Shown piece by piece: positions 1 through 9,700 of a DNA stretch of 35,413 bases. The translations under genes and the position numbers were made by a program. The stretch covers positions 1 to 35,413 of the forward strand of contig JAOAAW010000008.1 of assembly GCA_026418655.1 (NCBI GenBank), written 5' to 3'. A model generated the notes under the pieces. That model was not told the DNA's origin. It did no database searches and saw only the letters and a list, made by a program, of their open reading frames with translations. Source of the DNA: a bacterium (lineage in GTDB: Bacteria > Ratteibacteria > UBA8468 > B48-G9 > DTJG01). The first letter of the stretch is position 1. Each line of letters opens with the position of its first letter.

Positions 1-110
1 CTTCTGGACTGTTCCCTTGCCCTGCTCAATGCAGGAAGAAGCATTGCAGCCAGAATTGCAATTATTGCTATTACTACAAGCAACTCGATTAAAGTAAAAC
101 CTTTTTTCAT
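1..110 (-). CDS. Type IV pilin/pseudopilin-like protein, N-terminal fragment (runs off the window)
   Basis: Read on the minus strand from the ATG at 110, this gives 36 complete codons beginning [20 protein letters not shown] and continuing into a Leu-Pro-Ala-Leu / Ala-Arg-Glu segment. This is the class III prepilin signal: a short basic leader, Gly before the cleavage site, Phe at +1, Glu at +5 and a hydrophobic helix. Proteins of this kind are cut and N-methylated by prepilin peptidase and assembled into type II secretion or type IV pilus-like fibres. The start has a strong ribosome binding site (GAGGAGG) just upstream and a near-consensus promoter about 100 bases away. The C-terminal part lies outside the window, so the subfamily cannot be told. 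Confidence 0.9.
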   Translation of the reverse strand, partial: MKKGFTLIELLVVIAIIAILAAMLLPALSRAREQSR

Positions 111-208
111 ATCACACCTCCTCTTCTTATTTTTGCAATAAACTTTACTCCTAAGAGAACTTCTGCCTTTTATCATCACCTCCCTTCGTTTTCTATATAT
201 CGTTTTGT

Positions 209-236
209 ATTATAACGATATTTTCTTTTTTGTCAA
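209..236 (-). promoter_or_regulatory. Sigma-70-type promoter for the left-edge pseudopilin gene
   Basis: On the minus strand there is a perfect -35 box TTGACA (231-236), a 16-base spacer and a perfect -10 box TATAAT (209-214). Transcription should start near 202, giving a 5' leader of roughly 90 bases before the ATG at 110. The 211-base gap between this gene and the plus-strand hydrolase gene also has to hold the promoter for the latter. Around 284-289 there is a TATATT -10-like hexamer on the plus strand, but no convincing -35 box at the right distance. Confidence 0.8.
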
Positions 237-321
237 GTGCCGACAATACCTTATTTTTGAAGGATTTTAAAAATGAGAAGTCATATATTAAAATAAATCA
301 AACAACAAAGGAGAAACACAA

Positions 322-1191
322 ATGGATGACATAAAAATAGCCGCAATTTCAATGGTAAGCAGGCCAGCAAATCCTCGAGAAAATATAAAAAAGCACATTG
401 AGTGGATTGAAAAAGCAATTCCTTATAAAGTTGATTGGTGTCTTTTCCCTGAAATGAGTATTACTGGATTTTGTTTTGATAGGAATTTTTTTCAGGCAAG
501 TGAGGCTTTTAATGGTCCTTCAACACAAAAAATGATAGAAGTGGCAAAAAAGTATAATATTACTATCGGTTTCGGAGTGGCTGAAAAAGACCATTCTGAT
601 ATTATCAGAAACACCTATGTCCTTGTATCTCCTGAAGGATTTTTAGGTAGATATAGAAAAACGCATATTCCACCACTTGAATATACCATTGAAGCAGGCG
701 CAGAAGAATTCACAGTAATAGAAACAAAAAAGGCGCGTGTTGGAGTTAATATATGTTTTGATAACTGGTTCTGTGAATCAGGAAGGATATCGTATCTCAA
801 TGGTGCAGAAATAATCATTGCTCCATTTTATATGTGTTGGGGTTCTGATGACATTAGAACAAATCCATTAAAGGCGTATAATGACTGGAGAGAACTTGCC
901 ATGATAAACTTCAGGGCAGTTGCCTGGCAGAATGGAGTCTATCATATAACAATAAATTCGTGCGGCGGAGTGAATGAAAAGGGTGTTGAGTACTATGGTC
1001 CCCCATTAATAATAATTATTAATCCTCTTGGTGAAATTGAAGCAGAAACAAAACCAGGACAGACAACAGAACAGATGGTTATACATACACTTAAAGCAGA
1101 TACATTGATTAAAAGAAGATGTGATGCCCTGTTCCATCCGAGATTCAGGAAGCCACATATCTATAAAAAAATATCCGAAGAAAGTTTTTGA
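322..1191 (+). CDS. Carbon-nitrogen hydrolase (nitrilase superfamily)
   Basis: A 289-residue protein with the fold signature of the nitrilase superfamily, whose members cleave non-peptide C-N bonds (amides, nitriles, carbamoyl groups). The Glu-Lys-Cys triad is visible: E44 in LFPEMSITGF, K113 in RYRKTHIPP and C145 in VNICFDNWF. Length is typical for a single-domain member. There is no signal peptide, so it is cytoplasmic. An AAAGGAG site precedes the ATG. It is the first gene of a plus-strand run of seven genes, but it is separated by 48 bases from the secreted protease that follows, and its substrate is not evident. The protein could be an amidase or an N-carbamoyl amidohydrolase. Confidence 0.88.
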   Translation: MDDIKIAAISMVSRPANPRENIKKHIEWIEKAIPYKVDWCLFPEMSITGFCFDRNFFQASEAFNGPSTQKMIEVAKKYNITIGFGVAEKDHSDIIRNTYVLVSPEGFLGRYRKTHIPPLEYTIEAGAEEFTVIETKKARVGVNICFDNWFCESGRISYLNGAEIIIAPFYMCWGSDDIRTNPLKAYNDWRELAMINFRAVAWQNGVYHITINSCGGVNEKGVEYYGPPLIIIINPLGEIEAETKPGQTTEQMVIHTLKADTLIKRRCDALFHPRFRKPHIYKKISEESF

Positions 1192-1239
1192 CAAAAGGTT
1201 CAAATTTATAGAAAATAAGTAATGACAAAAGGAGAACGT

Positions 1240-3867
1240 ATGAACAAAAAACTGACTCCGTTTTATTATTGCATCGTTTTTCTGCTTTTTGCAGCCCGTT
1301 TCACTTTTGCAGAAAATCTTAGTTTTGCTCCATTAAATCCAGAATATCAAAAAAACCAGAATAATTCAGGTTCAATAACAACGACTCCACTTTCTCTGCC
1401 TCCGGCGCTTTATTCTGAAGCACCTTCTTCATTTGACCTTCGTTCATATAAAAGGGTTAGCCCAGTAAAAGACCAGGGAACTGCAGGTAGTTGCTGGGCT
1501 TTTGCAACATATGCATCACTTGAATCGTATCTTCTTTCAAAAAACGAATCCTGGGATTTTTCAGAAAATCACATGAAAAATATCCTCAGCTCTTCATACG
1601 CAGAAGGATTTGACAGAAAACCCTCTGATGGGGGCAACCATTTTATGTCAACTGCATATCTTGTAAGATGGTCTGGCCCGATATCTGAACTTGAAGACCC
1701 TTACAATGCAAATTCCACCGGTTCGCCCGAAAACCTGAAACCAGTAAAGCATGTCCAGGAAGTGATATTTATCCCTGACAGAAAAAGCACGACTGACAAC
1801 AATGCTATAAAACAGGCAGTGATGAAATATGGAGCAATTTATACAACAATGTATTTTAACAGTGCCTATCTTGCGAAAGGGAAAAACTACTACTATAACG
1901 GTTCAAATGTATCAAATCACGCTGTTTCAATTGTTGGCTGGATAGACAATTACAGCAGAACAAACTTTTATGGTAGTGCTGCAGGAATTCCACCAGGAGA
2001 TGGCGCTTTTATAGTAAAAAATAGCTGGGGAACATTATGGGGTGAATCCGGATATTTTTATATTTCTTATTATGACAGTAATATCGGGAAAAACTGTGTG
2101 GTCTTTAATAATGCGGAACCTGCTGACAATTATAACCAGATTTATCAATATGATCCTCTTGGGTGGGTTACATCTGCTGGTTTTGGCAATGATACGGCTC
2201 ATTTTGCAAATATTTTCACATCAACGCAGAATGGATTGATACAGGCAGTTGGATTTTATACACCAATCATAAATTCCCAGTACGAGGTGAAAATTTATAA
2301 AAATGTTTCAGATAAATCCCCAGTTGATGGAACGCTTGCTATAACAAATTCAGGTATAATCCCTGATCCTGGATATCACACAATTAAACTTTATTCAGAT
2401 GTTGCTGTCTCAAAAAATGAAAAATTTTCTGCTGTCGTAAAACTCAAAACACCCGGCTATAATTACCCGATACCAATGGAAGTACCAATCTCTGGCTACA
2501 GCAGCAATGCAACAGCATTGCCGGGTCAGAGCTTTGTAAGTAAGGACGGGATATCATGGGCTGATACCACATCATCAAGGTCTGGTTCAAATGTTTGCAT
2601 AAAGGTTTATGGAAGTATTTTTGAAATTGACCTTGTTTCACCGAATGGAGGTGAAGAATGGCAACATGGAAGTACCCAAAAAATTGAATGGAGATATGGT
2701 GGCAACCTGAAAGGCCAGATAAAAATTGAGTTATTGAGGAATGAAAAATTGTTTTATCTTATTACTTCAGGTACATCCATTGGAAAAGATAGCACTGGTT
2801 GTTACTACTGGAAAATTCCTTCAAGTATTCCTTCATCCAATGACTATAAAATTCGTATAACACACACAACAAATAGCAGCATCACTGATTCAAGCAGTGA
2901 ACCTTTTTCTATAACTGCAGGAAAAATTGTTGTTGAAAGCCCGTCAAAAGGAACAGTTTTTGCCAAAGGTAGCAACCAGTTGATTCAATGGAAAAGTACA
3001 GGAAATGTGGGCAATTATGTCAAAATTGAATTGCTGAAATTCGGAAATTCCATCGGTACCATCACTTCTTCTGTAGCAAACAAAAATTCTACTGGTTTAT
3101 TTACCTGGAAAATTCCATCAAATATCTCAACAGATGGAAATTATTCCATTAAGGTTGTAAGTACATCAAATCCTAATATTTATGGAATAAGCCAGGCATT
3201 CTCAATCACAGGTCCTTCAATAAAATTGACCTCACCTGATGGCGGAGAAACCTGGTACACAGGAACAACCCAGACAATCTCCTGGAATTATAATGGAAAC
3301 TATTCAAAGACAATAAAGATTGAATGCGTAAAAGGACATTATTACAGTTTGATTGCGCAGATAAACACTGTCACCGGTAATAATTCATATCAGTGGTATA
3401 TACCTTCTACAATGCCTGCTTCTGATGGTTACAAGATTCGGCTTACAGCAATTGACGATATATCAATCACAGATACCAGTGATGGTTATTTTACAATCTC
3501 AAGTGGGTCAATAAATCTGGTTTCGCCTTCTGGTGGAGAAATGTGGACAATTGGTGAAACAAAAAATATAGCATGGGTCTGTAATGGAAATCCTGGAACA
3601 TCTGTAAAAATAGAACTTTACAAGGGACAGAAATACATCGGACTTATAGGAACAAAATCAATAAACACACAAGGCATAGCTCAGTTCACATGGAGAATAC
3701 CAACAGAACTTGCTTCTGGCTCTGACTACAGAATAAAAGTTATAAGCACATCAAATCCAGGCATTTTTGCAATGAGTGAATATTTCTCCATTGCACAGAA
3801 ATCCACTATTAACGAAGCCAATCTGTTAAATAATTTCAACGGAAAAAATGAATATCCGGATAGATAA
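1240..3867 (+). CDS. Secreted papain-family (C1) cysteine protease with lectin-like region and four C-terminal repeats
   Basis: The start at 1240 is chosen because AAAGGAG lies 7 bases before it; an in-frame ATG at 1222 has no such site. The 875-residue product begins with a signal peptide (cleavage likely after FTFA, about residue 24). The C1 peptidase domain spans about residues 64-295, with oxyanion Gln in KDQGTAGSCWAF (Q79), catalytic C85, H227 (SNHAVSIVGW) and N261 (VKNSWGTLWGESG). A beta-rich stretch at about 295-460 fits the lectin-like domain often found after bacterial C1 peptidases. Four repeats of about 97 residues follow (SPxGGExW near each start), resembling the Kre9/KNH-type Ser-Thr-rich family (PF10342). 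No propeptide inhibitor domain is obvious. Exported to the periplasm or outside; probably degrades or matures extracellular proteins. Confidence 0.9.
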   Translation: MNKKLTPFYYCIVFLLFAARFTFAENLSFAPLNPEYQKNQNNSGSITTTPLSLPPALYSEAPSSFDLRSYKRVSPVKDQGTAGSCWAFATYASLESYLLSKNESWDFSENHMKNILSSSYAEGFDRKPSDGGNHFMSTAYLVRWSGPISELEDPYNANSTGSPENLKPVKHVQEVIFIPDRKSTTDNNAIKQAVMKYGAIYTTMYFNSAYLAKGKNYYYNGSNVSNHAVSIVGWIDNYSRTNFYGSAAGIPPGDGAFIVKNSWGTLWGESGYFYISYYDSNIGKNCVVFNNAEPADNYNQIYQYDPLGWVTSAGFGNDTAHFANIFTSTQNGLIQAVGFYTPIINSQYEVKIYKNVSDKSPVDGTLAITNSGIIPDPGYHTIKLYSDVAVSKNEKFSAVVKLKTPGYNYPIPMEVPISGYSSNATALPGQSFVSKDGISWADTTSSRSGSNVCIKVYGSIFEIDLVSPNGGEEWQHGSTQKIEWRYGGNLKGQIKIELLRNEKLFYLITSGTSIGKDSTGCYYWKIPSSIPSSNDYKIRITHTTNSSITDSSSEPFSITAGKIVVESPSKGTVFAKGSNQLIQWKSTGNVGNYVKIELLKFGNSIGTITSSVANKNSTGLFTWKIPSNISTDGNYSIKVVSTSNPNIYGISQAFSITGPSIKLTSPDGGETWYTGTTQTISWNYNGNYSKTIKIECVKGHYYSLIAQINTVTGNNSYQWYIPSTMPASDGYKIRLTAIDDISITDTSDGYFTISSGSINLVSPSGGEMWTIGETKNIAWVCNGNPGTSVKIELYKGQKYIGLIGTKSINTQGIAQFTWRIPTELASGSDYRIKVISTSNPGIFAMSEYFSIAQKSTINEANLLNNFNGKNEYPDR
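2623..3804 (+). repeat. Four tandem protein-domain repeats in the C1 protease
   Basis: Four copies of an approximately 97-residue module start near protein residues 463, 562, 660 and 757. Each opens with a beta strand and Ser-Pro (three with Gly-Gly-Glu-x-Trp), continues to an Ile-x-Trp motif and Gly-Asn, and closes with a Phe-Ser/Thr-Ile strand. Copies differ substantially in DNA sequence, so this is an old duplication and not a recent DNA repeat. The pattern resembles PF10342 (Kre9/KNH-like) modules of secreted proteins, likely for surface or glycan attachment. Confidence 0.7.
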
Positions 3868-3878
3868 AAGGAGTGATT

Positions 3879-5021
3879 ATGTTTGTTGAAGATATTTCAA
3901 GGATAAAAAAAGGTAAAACGGGCAGGTTTTCTTCGTGGGATACCTCTGGCAGAAATATGGACTGTTGGATAATACCAGCAAAAAGTTCAAAGGTACTTGC
4001 AGATATTAAAGGACCAGGAAAAATTACCCATATCTGGATGACACAAACCAATCATTACAGGGAATGTCTCTTGAAAATTACATGGGATGATGTTGATTAT
4101 CCATCTGTTCTTGTTCCACTTGGCGATTTTTTTTGTCTCGGACATAGTATTGTTAATTCTTTCCAATCCCTGCTATTCACTGCTTCTACCCGTTATAATA
4201 ATAAATTCAGTAAGGGCTGTGCCCTGAATTGCTATATTCCAATGCCCTTCAAAAAAAGGGCACTTGTGGAACTTGTCAATGAAAGTAATGAAAACCACTG
4301 GCAATATTTTTATGTGGACTATGAAACCTATGACAATTTTGAACAAACACACGGTTATTTTCATGCTGAATTCAGAAGAGCAAATCCTTTTGGAGGTTGG
4401 GGACCTGAAATTATTGTCAATACTCCGCAAGCCAATGCGGTAAATAAAGAAAAGACTGCATGGTCCAATAACTATGTAATTCTTGAAACAAAAGGAACAG
4501 GTCATTATATTGGTTGCAATATCAGTGTAACTAATTTTCAGGGAACATGGTGGGGTGAAGGAGATGATATGATCTGGGTTGATGGATATAAGTGGCCGCC
4601 TGACCTTCATGGAACAGGGAGTGAAGATTACTTCAATCAGGCATGGGGAATGCAGAAAAATGCTTTCCTGAGAAACGGTTCATCCATCCACGAAGAAGAT
4701 ACAGATGGTTATCAAACATCTTACATATTTCACATTGAAAACCCTGTAAGGTTTCAAAAAGAGATAAAGGTGACAATTGAACATGGGCATGCAAACCATT
4801 TAGCAAATGATTATTGTTCAGTGGCATACTGGTATGCTAGCAAACCAACAAAAATTCAGAATGTGCCGCCTGTTGAAAAAAGATTGCCTGTTAAGAAAGA
4901 CCATCACGGAAAATGGATCTTTGAACCTGATAAACAAATTACTCCTTTCAAAGTAAAAATGACGGATGAAATGAAAAAGATGAAAAAAGAATGGGCAAAA
5001 ATTCACAGGAAGGAAAAATGA
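3879..5021 (+). CDS. DUF2961 family protein (GH172-type glycoside hydrolase candidate)
   Basis: A 380-residue protein starting at the ATG at 3879, five bases after AAAAGGAG; the in-frame GTG at 3873 overlaps that site and is unlikely. The family signature GTGSEDYFNQAWG is present, with E249, and another acidic cluster WWGEGDDMIWVDG, with E227. DUF2961 proteins include GH172 enzymes that act on fructofuranosides and arabinofuranosides. E227 and E249 are plausible catalytic residues, by analogy only. No signal peptide is present, so the protein appears cytoplasmic. The stop codon overlaps the next gene's start (ATGA), which implies translational coupling with the flavoprotein. The family call is firm; the substrate is unknown. 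Confidence 0.85.
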   Translation: MFVEDISRIKKGKTGRFSSWDTSGRNMDCWIIPAKSSKVLADIKGPGKITHIWMTQTNHYRECLLKITWDDVDYPSVLVPLGDFFCLGHSIVNSFQSLLFTASTRYNNKFSKGCALNCYIPMPFKKRALVELVNESNENHWQYFYVDYETYDNFEQTHGYFHAEFRRANPFGGWGPEIIVNTPQANAVNKEKTAWSNNYVILETKGTGHYIGCNISVTNFQGTWWGEGDDMIWVDGYKWPPDLHGTGSEDYFNQAWGMQKNAFLRNGSSIHEEDTDGYQTSYIFHIENPVRFQKEIKVTIEHGHANHLANDYCSVAYWYASKPTKIQNVPPVEKRLPVKKDHHGKWIFEPDKQITPFKVKMTDEMKKMKKEWAKIHRKEK

Positions 5022-5668
5022 AAATAGTGTTAATTTCAGCAAGTCCCAGAAAAAATAACAGCCAAACCTTTGCTCTTGCCCAGGAAGTCATCAAAGGTTG
5101 CAACCCTGAACAACTCGAAACCATCCATCTATGTGATTACAAGATTGAATTTTGCAGACATTGTGAAAGATGCCACAGAAAGATAATGGATTGTCCGATA
5201 AAAGACGATGTTTTAAAAATAATGAAAAAAATGCTCGCGGCAGATGGAATAATACTTGCCAGTCCCAATTATATTGACTGTGTAACTGCTTCAATGAAGG
5301 CTCTATTTGACCGCTCAACCCATTTCATTCATTGCAAGCGCTTACTTGGCAAGTATATTGCAGGCGTTGTTTCTTCAGGTGCTGGCTATGATGAACCTGT
5401 AGTTAACTATATAAAGCATTATGCCCTGACCTGCGGTGCTCAGTTTGCCGGCAGTATATCTTCAAGAGCGCCAGTGGATGAAAAAACAAAGGAAAAAGCA
5501 AGAGTTTTCGGAGAAAAACTGCATTCCATCATCAAAAACAAAAAAACTTTCAAAAACCAGCTTAAGATTATTGAACAAGGAAAAGCTGAGTTTAAGGATT
5601 TGATAATTTTAAGAAAAGATTCATGGCGTGGAGAATATGAGTACTGGAAAAAACAAAACTGGATTTAA
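5018..5668 (+). CDS. Flavodoxin-fold NAD(P)H-dependent FMN reductase / iron-sulfur flavoprotein-like
   Basis: The ATG at 5018 overlaps the preceding stop codon and follows AGGAAGG; it gives 216 residues. The N-terminus MKIVLISASPRKNNSQT is the phosphate-binding loop of the FMN_red/WrbA flavodoxin-like family. A cysteine motif C46-x2-C49-x2-C52-x6-C59 matches the compact cluster-binding motif of iron-sulfur flavoproteins (Isf), so a [4Fe-4S] cluster plus FMN is likely. A second family hallmark, ILASPNYIDCVTASMKALFDR (split here as ILASPNYID and ASMKALFDR), follows at about residues 78-98. Cytoplasmic electron carrier or reductase; its place between glycosidase-like genes is unexplained. Confidence 0.85.
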   Translation: MKIVLISASPRKNNSQTFALAQEVIKGCNPEQLETIHLCDYKIEFCRHCERCHRKIMDCPIKDDVLKIMKKMLAADGIILASPNYIDCVTASMKALFDRSTHFIHCKRLLGKYIAGVVSSGAGYDEPVVNYIKHYALTCGAQFAGSISSRAPVDEKTKEKARVFGEKLHSIIKNKKTFKNQLKIIEQGKAEFKDLIILRKDSWRGEYEYWKKQNWI

Positions 5669-5696
5669 TAATTTATCCCTGAAATATAAAAGCACA

Positions 5697-6743
5697 ATGC
5701 TTGTTATTAATGGAAAATATGTAAAAAAACTTGAATATGAAACCCTCCCTGTCATCAAACCATCGCGACACATTGTGATAAATAACGAACATCCTGAATG
5801 GAAATTTCAACTTCATAACTATCTTTTGCACCATGAAAATCTTTTCTGGTGCATGTGGAGTTTTGGACCAGAAGAAGAAGCAAAAATCGGACAGAAAATC
5901 GTTTATTCCACCAGTAAAGATGCAATAAACTGGGAAAAACCCAAAATTTTAGCTGAGCCAAAAGATGAAGGATGCGGATATATTGCCCGAGGATTCTGGG
6001 TTTATAAAAACAATCTTTTGGCACTTGCTGGGTATTTTACTGGACCAGGTGCTTTTGGCAGAGGAAAAAGGTTACAGCTCCACGCCTATAAGTGGCATTA
6101 CAGAAAATGGAAGTTTGCAGGACTTGTCTTTGATGATGCCATAAATAACTTTCCACCAGAGTTACTTCCTGATGGAAAATGGATGATGACAAGAAGAGAT
6201 GTCCTAATGAATGTTTATGCGCTTGTTGGTGGAGAAAATTCTTTTGATAACTGGAAGAGTTATCCTGTGGTTGAAATTAAAAATAAAGTTAATTTTCTTC
6301 CTGATGAACCGTTCTGGTGGATACATGAAGATGGATTGATAGCAATGCTACTGCGCGACAATAGTGGAAAACGAAAGATTTTCAGGTGTTTCTCCATGGA
6401 TAATGGAAAAACATGGACTGAACCTGTTAAGACCAATTTTCCCAATGCCACCTCAAAATTTTTCGGTTTGAAGACAACCAGAGGATACAGGGTTTTTATT
6501 TCCAATGCAAACAGAAATATGGATGTTTTAAGAAAACAGATGCACCTATCAATCACTCATGATGGCAGGATATTTACAAACATTGCAAAAATTGATATTC
6601 CTACGGATGGAAGTGCAACGCTTCAATATCCTCATGCTCTAGAATATAACAGAAACCTGTTTGTGGCATTTTCAAGAAATAAAAGGATGATTGAACTTAT
6701 TACGATACCACTTGAAAGAATAGAAAAGATTTTTAATCTCTGA
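5697..6743 (+). CDS. Sialidase/neuraminidase-like beta-propeller protein (glycosidase candidate)
   Basis: About 348 residues from the ATG at 5697. The frame stays open upstream to ATG 5637 and GTG 5628, but these overlap the end of the flavoprotein gene, and none of the three starts has a well-placed ribosome binding site, so the start is uncertain. Asp-box-like motifs typical of sialidase propellers recur: SMDNGKTWTEP and, weaker, STSKDAINWEKP and SITHDGRIFT. Such proteins belong to the BNR/sialidase superfamily or to related five- or six-bladed glycosidases. I could not place the catalytic Arg triad, so true sialidase activity is not supported. No signal peptide is seen, so it is probably cytoplasmic unless the start is wrong. 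Confidence 0.75.
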   Translation: MLVINGKYVKKLEYETLPVIKPSRHIVINNEHPEWKFQLHNYLLHHENLFWCMWSFGPEEEAKIGQKIVYSTSKDAINWEKPKILAEPKDEGCGYIARGFWVYKNNLLALAGYFTGPGAFGRGKRLQLHAYKWHYRKWKFAGLVFDDAINNFPPELLPDGKWMMTRRDVLMNVYALVGGENSFDNWKSYPVVEIKNKVNFLPDEPFWWIHEDGLIAMLLRDNSGKRKIFRCFSMDNGKTWTEPVKTNFPNATSKFFGLKTTRGYRVFISNANRNMDVLRKQMHLSITHDGRIFTNIAKIDIPTDGSATLQYPHALEYNRNLFVAFSRNKRMIELITIPLERIEKIFNL

Positions 6744-6765
6744 TGTAGCCTAAAAAGGAGAAAAC

Positions 6766-9700
6766 ATGAAAAAAATTTTGTTCTTTATGTTAAATTTGTG
6801 TGGAATCTTGTTTTCACAAACTGAAATTCCTTTATTTAAACAGGAAATCTTTCCGATTTCAAATCCTGGTTTTGAACAGCAGCAGTCTGGATGGAACATC
6901 AGACCAACAGAAAAAAAGGATCCATTACCAGACATTGTTTTTTCGTTTGAAGATACTGCCTACGAAGGCAAATATTCCTTTGCAATAACCTTCAACAAGA
7001 GAGGCAGCACATACATTCCAAGAGCCTTTCAAATAGAAAAAGGGAAAAGATACTATGTAAGCGCAAAGATAAAAACCCAGGGCGAAGTTACTGGCGTAAT
7101 CAGGGTTGTCTATGGTGCTGTCGGCGAACCATATTCCAATAGGGTTGGACCAAATTCTGATTGGACGACTGCAGGCGTCACGATTGTCGGCGGTAAACAT
7201 ATTTATGGCTATGGTGAGCCAAAAAATCCTGACCCGAATATCTCTTATTGTGAACTGCGTTTAGAAGCAAACGGTATTGGGACTGTTTATTTTGATGATA
7301 TCAGGGTTTATGAGATGAAAGATTATGGAGAATATGTAAGGGTTAAGTTAAATGGACCTGAAGGTAGACAATACAAACTGAAAATTCACGGACTGTATGG
7401 TCCGCCGAACTGGTATTTTACAATATATCCCTCAAAGGAAAATTTTTCATCGGGTATTACAAGCAACTGGATGAATCTTGCAGATTATGAACAGTTCAAA
7501 GGCAGGGGTGTTGTTTATGCTGGATTTCATTTTGAGCCTGCTTCTGGTGAAAAATTTGATTCTATCAATGCTACTATTGAGTTTGCCTATAATCCTGACG
7601 AAAAATGTATTATAAGAAGCTTTTCAAGGAGTACCCCGGGCAATATTATTGGTCTGATAATTCCTAAAAGTGAAAGCAGTCCCGAAGATTTTATGAAGGG
7701 TTTCAGATATATTGATGATGATATTGTAAAAAGAAATCAATTTGTAAAATCATTGAATTTACCGCCTGTTAACCTGAAACATTTTTATCTCGAGGCACAC
7801 CTGAAAGGTTTCAATGGTGTTTTTTCAGACCCCACAATGGTTGAAACAGAAGTGAATACTTTGAAGACAATTGGATTTAATGCCCTTGATACTCAATATT
7901 CTGGACTTGCAGGTGTTTACAGGGCTGTTGCGGAAAAATACGGTATCAGACAGACCCATCATACTTTTAGACTGGGAAATCTTCCGCAGGACCCTTCAAC
8001 AAAAAAGAATATCTTTGATATTGAGAAAATAAAAGAAACCTGTTCAGGTTTTGTTGAAAAAACACTGGAAAATTTAAAAAAACAGGACCCTGACCAGATA
8101 CCACTTATTAAATTCATTGATACCGGAGATGAAATAGCAGGAGAAGTTTTTGCTGGCCCTGAATATGAACAGGCTTATAAAGAATACCTTAAATCACAGG
8201 GAATTAAACCAGGAGATTTAAGAGCAAAAACATGGGATGAAGTAAAAACTTATGGAAGCTGGACCTGGAGAGATTCCTGGAAAATGAGACCCACTGACAG
8301 AACCGCTGTTGACTCATGTATAAACTATTACTGGACACTCAGGTTCTGGAACTATGCAACAGCCAAAGTTTACAGTCTGCTTGCGCAGGAAATTACAAAA
8401 AGGATGCCAGGACTTACAGTAAGGGTGAACTTTGGTCCACCATGGGCATACGGATATTGTTCCTATATGAGGGGTGCAGAAATATGGGAATTTGCAAGGC
8501 AGAACAGCGTCACTGCATTCTGGAATGAAGACTGGCTCAATACTGGTGGTTGGAGGAATGCAGGGATACAGATGGTTTCTTATCTTGTTGATCTAAGCCG
8601 CAGTTGTGCAAAAATTAATAATGCGGAAGTTGGTGCCTTTGTTATGCCTGTTGGCAGGGAAGAAAATATTCAGCTCAAACTTGCTTCAGTAATTGGAAAA
8701 GGCGCAAAGATGATTGATATTTATCGTTATGGTCCTGCATATTATTCACCTGACAACTGGTCAGGAAGTTTAGATATGACTGCAGGAATTGCTAAATTTA
8801 CAAGAGTTCTTGAGAGAGTTGAAGAAGCTATTTTTAATGGAAAGCCAAGAAAAAATGAAGTGGCAATAATATGGTCAGCAAGCGAACCCGTATGGAGTAC
8901 CGATGATGCTTCAATGTGGAATAATCAACTTATTTATCTTGCACTTCAACATAAGCAGATTCCAGTGGATTTTGTTGATGAATTTGAAGTCGAAAAAGGA
9001 ATATTGAAGAACTACAAGGTTGCAATTTTAAGCAGCCAATATCTGAGAAAGGCAACAAAGCAGGCAATAATAAACTGGGTCAGCGGTGGCGGGAATCTAT
9101 GGATTGATGGAATTCCTGCAACAGGTGATGAATATGGGCAGAGATGTGAAATGCTTCTTCCCCTGATAGGAATAAAGGATATAACCATTGTTGACAGTGC
9201 GATTGGAAGGTCGTTAAATCCACAAAATGGAGTAAACCCTGCAATTATCCCCGGTGAAATTTCAATGAGGTTATCAGACTACAATGTTTCTGGTGTGGGA
9301 AGAAAGATTTCTTTTAAATTGAGAGCACCTGATAAAACAAAAATTATTGGTGAATGGGAAGATGGCTCTCCAGCCATCATTGAATACAAAACAGGAAAAG
9401 GCAGAGTATTCTATGTCGGTACCTATGCAGGACATTCGTACAATGTGCCGGTTGAAAGAATTCCGGGAAAAATTGAAATGGGGTACAGGGAAAAAGAAAG
9501 AAAAATCATCACTGATTTTGTTTTGGATTGTGGTATTCAAAGACCAGTATGGTGCAATGTTGATTGTATTCAGGCGGACTTACTGGAAAGTGCGCAGGCA
9601 ATAGCAATAATTCTCTCAAACTATTCAGGAATTCCCCAAAAACAGGTTAATATCAAAGTTGATGCGAAGAAAACTGTAAACATCGTAGAATCAGCACAGT

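Noticed and set aside
256-290. Plus-strand promoter for the carbon-nitrogen hydrolase gene
   Set aside because: TATATT (284-289) is a fair -10 box, but TTGAAG (257-262) is 21 bases away, too far for a normal spacer.
2623-3804. Repeat series as possible CRISPR or satellite DNA
   Set aside because: The units are about 290 bases, diverged in DNA and kept in frame; they are protein-domain repeats.
4173-4610. 145-codon open frame on the minus strand
   Set aside because: It lies entirely inside the DUF2961 gene, has no ribosome binding site and its composition is that of a shadow frame.
5628-5696. Longer start for the sialidase-like protein (GTG 5628 or ATG 5637)
   Set aside because: GGAG is only 3 bases from ATG 5637 and both starts would overlap the preceding gene by more than 30 bases; kept as alternatives only.
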